This document shows, in pieces, positions 32,951 to 44,900 of a stretch of 64,000 nucleotides of DNA. The first letter of the stretch is position 1; every line of letters starts with the position of its first letter. The translations under genes and the position numbers were made by a program. The notes beneath the pieces are model-generated. The model was not told where the DNA came from, did no database searches, and was given only the letters and a program-made list of their open reading frames with translations. Origin of the DNA: Typha latifolia (Eukaryota > Streptophyta > Magnoliopsida > Poales > Typhaceae); contig CM034111.1 of the NCBI GenBank assembly GCA_019914945.1, positions 4,588,001 to 4,652,000 of the forward strand, written 5' to 3'.

Positions 32951-35900
32951 ATGGTGAATGCTCCTCTCGTTCCTTCTTCCATCTCCTTCTCATATGTTGT
33001 CTAATCTCTCTGTCTTCCATTCTTCTTCTCAGGAATCCAACTCTCCGTCCCTCGACGACTGCTTGAGACTTCTCCGCGGGGACACTGACGAGAAAAAGCT
33101 TGCTGGACTCCTCCTCGCCACCAAATTCTGCAAAGGCGACGACAGCGCATCAGTGCTCGACGTTTACCGCGCCGTTGGCTCTCGATTCCTTGGCCGCCTA
33201 CTGATGACTGGTAGAGTTTTCCTTTCTCTTCCTTGTTTTAGTCTTATTCCAATTGCTTTAGAGTAGTTGATTGATTCGTGAATTTAAAGGGATGGGGAAG
33301 GGAGCAGCGAGTGATGCGAAGGGTGGGGAGGATCGCGAGGCGTATTTGAGGCTTGCAGTCACGGTTCTCGCGGCGTTCTCTCGGGTACCGGAGATTGCGG
33401 CTTCAGAGGGAATGATTTCGAAGGTCCCTCTTGTGGTACAAGTAGTATCAATATCGTAAGAGTCTCATTTTGGAAGAAAAATGTTCTGATTTTGAACTAA
33501 AAGAGCTTTCCTATTTTTTGGATGCAAGTCAATCTTTTATGATATATTACAAATTTTAAGTCCGTATGTTGCATTATGCCATTCGAGTGTGGAATAAATT
33601 TTATTGCTGTACGGTCTGAGTGAATTCTTAGTAGAATTTTGGTTAATTTTATTTGGCTATTTTTTGCAGACTGGACCAATCCATCATTGAGGAATGCTAT
33701 GAATTCTTGTTGATGGTTGCAGTAGCTTCTGAAGATGGGGCAACTAAATTTTATGAGTCTGGAGTAATGGATGTGCTAGCTCCTCATATCTCAAGTCTTC
33801 CAGACGGTAATTGCTTAATATTTTTTTTATTAAATCTGTTTACTGATAGTGTATTTTAGTGTGGTGCATTTTGTGAAAAAAATGAGTGAGTTATGGTTTG
33901 ATAAGTGGGAGAAGAATATTCTTCTATAGGATAGGCTTATGAGATGATGGACCTCATGGCTGAGGTTATCTGTGTTAAGAAAACACTGCTTTTGTTGTGA
34001 AAATTCGGGGATATAAAGAAGATAGGTTTTTAATTTTTAAGGACGATGTAAGGTGAACTGATCTTCTTCTGAGGTTTTATAGTGAACAATAGTATAGGAA
34101 GCAGTGATCTACTGCCTAGAGTAAAATATTTTAAAGATCAATTCATGCATTTTTTAAGAGAGTAGAGATAGAAGAAGTGGATAGATGAAGAGAGAAGTGC
34201 ATGATATAGGGGGACATATGATGAGCCAAGCCTGACTTGCGGAGAACCTTCATTCACTCGATATATATTTTTACATCACTGATTTTCTTGCTGTCAGTTT
34301 TTGTGATGCTAAGAATTGCCCTTGCATCCAAGAGGTCATGCGTTCTTGTCATTGAAAAATGGTCTACTTAGATATGAGGATAAGACTGCACTAAATCTCA
34401 CCTCCTGAGACCCCAGACAATGATGAAGAAAATCTAAGTACTTAACTTTTCCCTATAAGATATTTAATTTACTAGTTGATTGTAGCGTAACTCAAGTCTG
34501 ATTAAGACTCAGTGGATTATTGATCTCAACCCCTAGAAAAGTAGCATCAGGAGGAACCCTTACTTTCTTTATCTGAAATAGTTACATCATATCGTCAAGT
34601 GAAACATATGGGCATATCATGCATATCTATATGTATAGTTCAAGGCGCTTTTAATATATTCAATTATTCACCAATTAAGCCTCTTTGCAGGAAGATGAGA
34701 TTAGGTAGAGCAGAAATTTTTGTCGATAAGGCTCCAAGATAGAATTGATACTTCACTATACGTGATTAGTTTACTAGCTTTTATTCTTGTTTTGGGTTCT
34801 ATAAATTGGGTAAGAGAATTTGTCTCAGAAGATCAAGTTTCAAGATAGTTTGCTTGGTAAAGTGTGTTTATCTCTCTTTGATATTCAAATAAATAAATAA
34901 CGAAATAAATATATTGAATGATAAAAGGTGAATGATATAGGTAAAGTATCTGTTGGATTTTATGTGTCTGAGTTTGTAACTTTTAGGTTTGTAAGGGAGA
35001 TCTAAGCCCCCGTTCACTTCAGGAATAATAAAATTTTTATTTCAGAATACAACCTCTTATTGTAGAATAAGAGCTAAATATCATAATAGCTCTATTTCAG
35101 AATAAAAACACTATTTATCCTTGATTTGACTATAACCTCTTTCAAATATCTTATTTTAATTTATTTCTCATCTCTTATCTTTTTTAAATATCTCATCATA
35201 ATTTATTACCCATCTCTCCTTTCTCTCAAACATTTTATTAACATCTTATCATAATTCATTACTCATGTCTCCTTTCTCTCAAACATCTTATCAACATCTC
35301 ATCATAATTCATTACTCATCTCTCATTTCTCTCAAACATCTTATCAACATCTCATCATAATTCATTACTCATCTCTCCTTTCTCTCAAACATCTTATGAA
35401 CATCTCATTATAATTCATTACCCATCTCTCATTTCTCTCAAACATTTTATCAACATCTCATCATAATTTATTACCCATTTCTCTTTTCTCTCAAACATCT
35501 TATCAACATCTCATTATAATTCATTACCCATTTCTCTTTTCTCTTAAACATCTCATCATAATTCATTACCCATTTCTCTTTTCTCTCAAACATCTTATCA
35601 TAATTCATTACTTATGTCTCCTTTCTTTCAAACATCTTATCATAATTCATTACTCATGTCTCCTTTCTCTCAAACATCTTATCATAATTTATTACTCATG
35701 TCTCCTTTCTCTCAAATATCTTATCATAATTCATTACTCATGTCTCCTTTCTCTCAAATATCTTATCATAATTCATTACTCATGTCTCCTTTCTCTGAAA
35801 CATCTTATCAACATCTTATCATAATTCATTACTATCTTTTCTTTCTCTCAAATATCTTATCAACATCTTATCTTAATTTATCACTCATATCTCTCTACTC

Positions 35901-38900
35901 TCTCTCATCTCTTATCATATTTTTTTATTTTATACTAAGTAAATAAAATTCAATATAAATATAAATAATTTAGTTTCATAAAACTAAGCACATTTTGAAA
36001 AGTATTATTATTATTAAATATTATAAAATTATAAATAATATAATATTTAATTGATATAATGTATTTTTTAAAATTATCTTATTATGAAAATATTTTTATA
36101 TGTACTAATAACATCAAAAATATAATATGAATAAACTATATTTATCGAATAAAATTTTTACTTAGATAAAATAATATATTTACTATTTAAACTATGTATT
36201 AACCTAATTGAATCTTTCTTTCTTTAAATAATAAAATAAGAATTTGGGAAAACAATTAATATAATATTATTAATAATCTTATTTTTTAACTTTTAAGCTA
36301 AAATAAAATAAATGAAAGTGTAAATACTTATTTACCGACCATTGCATACATATAGTCTTACATAAATTTTGCCGAACATTGCATGCATATTGCCTTATAT
36401 GTGCAATACAAGCATCCGAGCATTGCATTCATACAGTGTTATATAGTTTTGCTGAGCATTGCATAGATAGCACCTTATATGCAACGCAACCGCTCGAGCA
36501 TTGCATTCATACAATTTTACATAGTTTTGGGCAGCATTGCATACATAACGCCCTATATATGTAACGCAAGCGTTCGAGCATTATTCATAGTGTTACATAG
36601 CTTTGTCGAGCATTGCATACGTAACACTCTATATATGCAACGCAAGTGTAGTGTTACATTGCTTTGCTGAACATTGCATATATAATGCCCTATATATGTA
36701 ACGCAAGCGCCTGAGCATTGCGTTCATACAGTGTTACATAGCTTTGCCGAGCATTGCATATATAGTGCCCTATATATGCAATGCAAATGTAGTGCTACAT
36801 ATTTTCTCAAGCATTGCACACATAATGCCTTATATATGCAACGTAAGCATTCGAGCATTGCATACATAGAGCCCTGTATAGACAAGGCATGATGATGCAA
36901 TGTTTCATGCATACATTGGATACTTATAATATATTAGCTTTTTTCTATCTATCCTATCAATCTACTTTAAATCAAGTCGAAGGGTATTGCAATAATTTTT
37001 TCTATCTTTTTATTCACTTTATATCACATAAAAAATAATTATTACATTCTTATTCCAGAATACAAGTAAATATAGGAATAGTTATTTATAGAATAAAACT
37101 CTCATTTTAGTAATAACAAATTAGGTTTTGTTATTCCTATTCTTCCCTATTCTAGATGTGAACAAGGCCTAAGGGTATGCTTGTCATATGAGATTTTATT
37201 TTGATCTCTATACATACTATGGATGATAAAGTATGTCACGTTAAGAAAATATTTGGTTATTGCATGGTATATTTGCAAGGAAGGTTAAATTCTGTACAAC
37301 ATATTTTGTGCTTATTAGTTTTTACACCCTACATATTTAAGTCTTATCTGTGAAGAGCCTCTATGGTCTTTTCCACACTAAGTTTCAAAGGGTTGATCTC
37401 AGGCTGACACCTGATTCTATAAGTTTGTCAACTCTTTCAAAGTCTTCTTATTTGTGAGATGTGCTCTAGCCAGCCCCATTTTGTCGGGAAAAGGCTTGGA
37501 TTATAATGAGCAACCTACATTTTGAACCTGCCATTTTTGAGGTCTATATTTTCATTTATTGATGAGAAAACATTTTCTTGTCAAAGATGTACCAAGTTCT
37601 GAGCTTCTTTAACCATGAAATGGAAAATTATGTTCATGCCCTTACCTTAGAGCTATTTTGTTTAGCATCCAGGTCCAACTCTGAATGGAAAACTAGTGAC
37701 AGGTATTTAACAGATTTCTCTGCCAACTCTGACCAGGATAGGATTGTTCTTTTGTTGATAACACTCTGTAAATTCTTGTTAGTTTTTAAATTTGAGTGGT
37801 TTTTGGTAAATAAAATGAAAAGTTAGCCTCAAAGTAGACATGCGTCATTTCCTTTGTTGTTTGTCTAGATAGTGCGTGTTTGCTTTATCCTTACTTTCCT
37901 TTTGATTTTTCAAACCTAGCGAGTTTGCTTATGAGCATCATTTAGGCTTTCATTTGTAGGTTCTCGACCTTTGGAGCTTGCCGTCCGACTTCTTCAGCGG
38001 TTAGTTAACAGCCTCACTGTGGATGTGATGAGTATAAATAATCTGCAAGGAATCTCATGCATGGTATAGATAAGCATACTAAGCCATTTTACTTCTGTTC
38101 TAGGTGCACAGATGTACCTTGCTTTGTCAGTTGTTGCTTACTGATGAATGGACAATGTTTGTTGTGGTTCAGGTTGCTTCCCTTGCCCGACTTTTTTGTA
38201 AGCTGCACAATACCATGAAATTTGATGCATTACACATGCTCGCCACCCTTTTATCCTCAAAAGATTATGTAAGCATGATTTCCTATCATTCTTAAATAAT
38301 ACTTGAGATATGTAAACATTTTTAAGGGTAACATTTTACCTCCTTGTGGTTTGACTCAATTTTATAAAACTTTCATATACTTTAATGTAAGCATTAAAAC
38401 CTCATTTGGTCTTCACTAAAGTGCAACCTTTATATTTTTCATCATATTTGATCAAACACAAGTCACATTTATAGATCTTCATTAGAAATAAAATTATAGA
38501 GGATTGTATAGATTTTCTAATATTTTTAAAATAATACTGATTGGATATTAGATGATAAAGATATCATAAAAACATACATTTGTTCAATATATTTGTTATA
38601 TTTTTATCATTTAAAGTTTAAATGATATTATTTTAGATGTATTAGAAAGTTTATCTAATTCTCTGTAATTTTATTTCTAATAAGGATCTACAAATTTGAT
38701 CTTTGATTTGGTTAAATATGATGACAAAAATAATGGTTGTATCTTAGTCAAGACTACATGAGAGTTAAGTGCTCAAGTTGAATGTACATAGGAATTTTAT
38801 AAAATTGAGCTAAACCACATGGAGGTAATGCAATTTCCCCAATTTTGAAATAGTATATTTTTCATGCTATATTTGTTGTTGAGCAAAGTGCAAGCCATAT

Positions 38901-41900
38901 TCTATTTTATTCCTCACTTTTATCATTTCTTGTTTCATTTGAGGAATCACATCTTCTGCCCAATATTTACAACATCGACGCAAAACATGTTAGTGGAAGT
39001 GAATGTAACTTGACATGGATAAAAACACTTAGCATTTAGTGGACAGTATTTGCATCTCCAAAAACTGAAAAAACTTGAAGTTATAAAATAAGAGATGTTA
39101 AAATGATGATCTCTGAGAGTTGTAAGAATCTTTATTAAATGTTAGATATATTTTCTAATCATATTATAATAACTGTTGAGGAGTTTAAACTGATATTAAG
39201 TTTGTATAGCCTATTAGGTTCAGACAAAATTTGCCATTACACTTCTAGGAAAAGCAATCCACATTTAATATCGTGCTTATGATCCTATGATTGGATTTCC
39301 CTTACTGTTGTCTTCTTGCTTCATCCTATATTGTTATTCCTATGGAAGCTAGATCATGGAGATAAGTTCCAACATGGAATTGTACTAAAAGGATGGAATA
39401 AAGATTGACAAGGAAAACATGATAAGAACATCTGTACTTGAGAATTCTTTTCTATCAATGGCAACATCTTTAAAGGATTGTTGTTATTTGACTTGTTTCT
39501 TAAAGTACAATTGTCTATGACAAGGAGGAACTAGGATTACCTTTGTTCATATACCGATTACGGCAATCTGTTTCTTGGTTAAACAATATTACATAATCTC
39601 TTTTCTTAGACTCCATAGTTCTTACTAGGGCTGTCAAAATAGATGAGCAGCTTGGGCTCAGCTCAACTCGACTAAGCTAAATAAAAAAAAGGTTTGAAAT
39701 TAATTTTGAGCAAGCTTGAGCAGAAGCTGACTCACTCAAGCTCGATGCAATAAGCTCAAAAGTATTATATATAATATATACTATGTATAATTTATAAACA
39801 TTATATCGAGCTAAAGCTGAAGTTGACTCGATTAAGGCTTGAAAATAGACTCGACTCATTTACAGCTTGAAAATAGGCTCGACTCATTTACGGCTTGAAA
39901 ATAGGCTCGGGTCATTTACGACTTGAATATAAGCTCGACCCTATTGTTAAAGGCTTGATGAGCTTGGTTTATTTAATGCTTGAAAATAAGCTTGAATTGA
40001 CTTGAGCCTAAACAAAATATAAGGTCCAAAGTGAATCCTGAGCTGAGCCTGAGCCGAAGCTGGCTCGTTGCTTGCTCAGGTTTGGCTCATTTACACCCCT
40101 AGTTTTTACCACATTTTACTTAACGATAGGGAGCTATTCATCCTGGATCAATATAAATAAAGGTATATCTTAAGGTCATGGAACACACGAGGCCATGATA
40201 TCTCATTTGTATCAAGAACTACATTTGCCTTGTGGATATGATCACAATCTATTTATACTCTTAAGTTATCCTACTTAAATAAGCAATTCTCATATTAATG
40301 AAGAATAATTTGGATAAACATGTATGTGATAATAATGCAGACATTAGTGTCATATTACACAGGTGCATGTATCAGTGCAGCCTTCTTCAGGAAATTAGTT
40401 TTAAGTCAATTATTTTTATTATACATTTGCTATTTATGGTGTTTAGGGTTATATTTACTTTTCAGCAATTGTTTAGGGTGCTATTTGCGTATTGTCATTT
40501 GTAAGGTTTATATGTAGGCCAGCTTTTTACTCAATCGGAATTAATAAAGAAATAATTTTTTTTGACATCTCCAATGTGAATTTTAGGTGTGAGACCCTAA
40601 TTAAGAATGGAGGTGTAAAACCCCATTCTTTTTCTCTTTCTTTCACCAGCATTGTTCCTAGAATACTAACGATCTATTTGTTCCACATCAGATAAATTAT
40701 TCATTGATAAAGTGCTTTTGTTATGCACCACAAGTTATCATGCCTCTCTTCACATTGATAAAAATTATACATTGCATTGTGTAGCCTCGCTTTTACTTTT
40801 ATTAATTTCTGAATCTTCAAAATTCCTTCTGAATTTTAACCATTCCCTTGTTCATTTTGAATTATGAACTTTGGATCCAAAGCAAATTTACCATCATTAC
40901 CTAATTTACGACTATATTGATGGGATTGAATATCTTGCTTGCTATTTGCAAGCGTCTTGAAAAAGGCAGTCAGTTTTGTTACTATTGTTTGTGACAACAA
41001 AGATGGACTATAGAGGATGAATCTTTTATTATGATGTTTCCATGCTGACATTTTGCTTATGATTTTGCGTTGTTGATCGAACTAGACTATTTTTAAATTT
41101 ATTTACCAAAATAGATAACACTCAAACTTAAATATCAAAAGGGGTTTATTTTAATGTAGTTCTAACTATTAAGCCTTTTACTTATCTAAAATTAAGACGC
41201 TAATAATATTAGCGTTTTTTAAGTAAAACGTTAATCTCATCAACATTTTTATTGAAACGCTTTAGATAATGCTTCATAACCTTTACCGAATCCCTTATTA
41301 TAGCCTAGGAAGGTCTTTACTTAAGAAAATTCTATTATAATTAGCGTTTTTATTTTTAGATAAGTAAAATACTTAACTATTAAGTATTTTAGTTGGGGCT
41401 AGAGTAAAATAGATAATTTTTTGGTATTTACAATTAGGTGTTATCTATTTGTAAATAAATTTTAAAATAGACCTAGTTTGGTCAAAACTCTATGGATTTT
41501 ATATACTCCTATTAATATTTAAGTATTTTATTTGGGAAATTTGTATATAACACCTTGCCTTTTAGCTAAATTTGCATTTACACTCTATATTTTCACTATT
41601 TGCAAATTGAGTCCTATGATTTATGGAATATTTGCAGAAAACATCCCGAGTAAGATTTAACCTAACACCATGAAAATATTCTGTTAATTAAAACTATTTT
41701 ATTTCTAAAATATCTTAAATACCTAAAATACCCTTCAGTTGACCGTTGACCCATGGGAGGAGAATGCAACCACGACCCTCGCCCGCATCCTCGACCCTCG
41801 TTTGGGTTGAGGGTATTTTTATAATTTTCATAGTATAGTTAACTTAACTCAGAGGTTGAGTTAAATTTAATTAATAGATCTAATGACAGGGTGTTTTCTG

Positions 41901-44900
41901 CACATATTCTCTAAATTATAAGGCTCGATCTACAAATAGTAAAAATATAAGGTGTAAATACAAATTTAGTTAATAGTCAGGGTGTTATATGCAAATTTCT
42001 CTTTTTATTTTTATCTTTACTCGATTTCCATTCCTTTACTCCTTACTAGTTACTACCAGTTTACAACAGTATTTGCTATTATCATCTTGCTGTAATTACT
42101 CTATGTGAAGTATATTTAGTGGTTTATGTTTGTCTGAAAGATACAGTTTTACAAAGCTTTTGTTGAGTCTATGGTGCTAACTATTAGATCTTTCATGTGA
42201 AGAAAAGTCATAGTTCGGGTACTTACACATTGTTGCTGTTATTTTTATGTTGTCTGTTTATCTTATCTGATATCTTATATATAACATATTTAGAGTTGGT
42301 GAGTTAGTATCTGACTGTATGATTTCAATGTTATGCTATTTTGAAGTCACTCTGTGATGCTCTAAGGTCCATGACAAGTCGAAGTTGGGCAGCTGATGTA
42401 CGTGTGGGCATTACAGCCATTCTTCAAAATCGTATTGGTATGTTTTTCTTTCGGATATGTAGCTGCCGAATCATTTTGTATTTGTCAAAGAAAACCGTAG
42501 TGAATTCATGTTGTTTGTAATTGTACCACATGCTTTTGTGAGTCATTACATTTTCTGTTTTTATATTTTGTTTTTTCTATCTTTGGCTTTTTGTGGAAAT
42601 TTTTTTCTATTGTTTGTTGTCTCAATGGTGCAAAAGTAAAACAAGATTTATCTTCCCAGAGTTAGAAGTCATTTCCTTATAATTATTGAAACATAAAAAA
42701 TGATCTACCACAAGGAAAGAACGCACAAAATTAAAAAAGAAAGAAAAAGAAGAAAAGAAAAAAAAGAAATGAAAAGCCTTTGGGCTAGTCTCTTACTAAT
42801 AATTCTTCTCTGGATAATTGTTCATAAATTATTGCTAAATATTGTTTTCAAATGTTTAGTTTCCTCTGAGAAGCTTCAAGCACTTCTTCTGGCTGAGTGC
42901 ATGTTGTCTATACTTGGTGAACATTGGCTGATGGAAAAGAGTAACGAGCATGATGGAATGCCCATTAACAAGTAAGTAATATAGCTTTTTTCCTTTGATT
43001 TCTTGGACCAGTATTACAATGTTACTAAATCTAGTGTAATTTTCTGACCTGTTTGCAGGTTTATATTGCTTGTGCTAGAGTCAGCAAGGATTGAAGTTGC
43101 TGTCCTTCTAAATGAACTCGCTTATTTAAAATATGAATCATCAAAAAGTTCTGATACTGAAGAAGTCATTAATCAGAAGCAGCGGAATTTAGCTATATCG
43201 TTTTCACTGATAGAGAAGATAATCAAATTGATCTCAAATGTTGGTGAAGAAGGAGGTAAATTTACATCCGTCTTGTTTTTAACTATGGTTTTATCATCCT
43301 GTTTACTTGGATTTCTTAGGTGCTAAACCTCTTCAGCACAACATTCATCTAGCTTCCCTATGGTCTAACTTTATTTTTCTAGTGAGGGTTTTCTTTTCAT
43401 AGAAAGATAATGGCCAGTAGCAATTAGAGCTAATCTTTGGAAATGGTATTCCATTTTACCTATTTGTTCCAAAGATATTATGTTCTTAATTTAGACTCAT
43501 TTCTAATAGTGTGTGGCTTCAGATGGAACACCTAATAGGATTTTCTCTCTTTCTCTCTCCATCTTACTCATGCCTGGCTAATTACCTTTGGTGCACTATT
43601 TCTTGCTGACTTGATTATCGGGGATCATGGCAACTAGAGCATCTGACAGGCAATCCCACCTTTTTTCTGTCTCTTCCTCTCTATTTTGTATTGCACTGGT
43701 GCAAGGCCTTGCAATTTAGCTTCTTCAAATGCGTGGTTTTGCCTGGTATGATAGCTGTTTTTTTTCAAATGATTTGCCAAATGAAGCTGGCAGCACAGAC
43801 AGGACTAGACCATGATATTAAGGAAATGATAGGTATTGTAGTACTCTTTTCTGTCTCCATGTTTTTCTTAAATGATAGCTCCTTAAGGTTTGTAATGCCT
43901 TTTGCTGTATCCATGTGCAGATGAAGTTTGATTTATGCCATGCCCAAATTATATACTCTTCTCTTTTTTATTTTGTTTAGCCAGTTTCTTGGTTGGGGCA
44001 TTCTATTCAGCAATTCTTTCAATTTTCATATAGGCCAATTGATCCATGAAAGCACCATAACGAAGGCCATATCTGGACTGAATGAGACAATTAATATAGT
44101 TTTGGATTTCTTACAAGATTCTAAGGTAATAATGCTGACGCCATTCTTAGTTATTGAAAATGCTATTTAGTGTAAACTTAGAATACTATCTTGACTTGAA
44201 AGATAAATCTTAAAAGTGGTAATGTGTAGGATCATGGGCAAAGGAAAGGTGATGATTTATTAGCTGCTGTACGAATAATTGGAAGGTGTGTAAACTGCAA
44301 ACTTCCTTTTGTAACTTTCAATTTAGATTGTTTCAATTATTCTTGATGCTGCAATTATTTTAAAACATACTCTTACAAAGATCAGATTTATAATAGATGT
44401 TACTGGTCAATGCCTAGTATTATGAGATAAACACATTAGATGAAGTATATCATTTTGTAGACTTTCCAGCGTTGGTTCATTGTATCGGACTATCGGTTTT
44501 GTTTAATGTTTATGGTTTACCATTAGGTGAACTTCATCACTAAGGTACCCAGCAACTGATTATCTCAAAACTGTCGGCCTACTTATATTTAGCTGGTTAT
44601 GTCACTGATTTTCATGATTGAATATCTTCACCTTTTAGTAACATGTCCTTTTCTGGAACTTGTAATGCTAACATTAAACCATATTCCTCACAGTTATCTT
44701 GCAGAAGCACCATATGCCTGTAAGGAGAAGACCCGAGATCTTTTGGAATATATTCTTTCTGTTCAAGGTCAAGATGAATCAAGGTTTCGAATTTTCTCTT
44801 AATTATTTTCTGATGAACTTTAACTACACATATTTCTGTTCATAATTTTAAATTGAATGCTTATTATACCTGCACGTTCGTGCTTGGCAGCCCTTTCTAC

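Larger units (their letters stand above)
35006..37169. mobile_element. PIF/Harbinger-type element in neurochondrin intron 4
   Basis: Flanked by TAA on both sides (35003-35005 and 37170-37172), the 3-bp target typical of PIF/Harbinger. Left end GCCCCCGTTCACTTCAGGAA and right end (reverse complement) GGCCTTGTTCACATCTAGAA agree at most positions. Sub-terminal AGGAATAATAAAATT and AGGAATAACAAAACC also correspond. 2164 bp, no transposase frame, so non-autonomous. The centre is filled by two unrelated minisatellites (about 35190-35890 and 36370-36900) separated by AT-rich sequence. Confidence 0.7.

Noticed and set aside
35614..35946. 110-codon frame with a 14-residue repeat
   Set aside because: Produced by the 42-base minisatellite, whose unit is divisible by three; lies in an intron and a transposon.
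35190..36900. CRISPR-like array
   Set aside because: Units are directly tandem without unique spacers of constant length, in a plant intron; these are minisatellites.
36379..36912. Frames with repeated HCIHT-like peptides
   Set aside because: Translation of minisatellite B in an intron.
38104..38172. Use of the upstream acceptor at about 38102 for neurochondrin exon 6
   Set aside because: It would insert residues absent from the family; the acceptor at 38171-38172 gives a clean join to VASLARLF.
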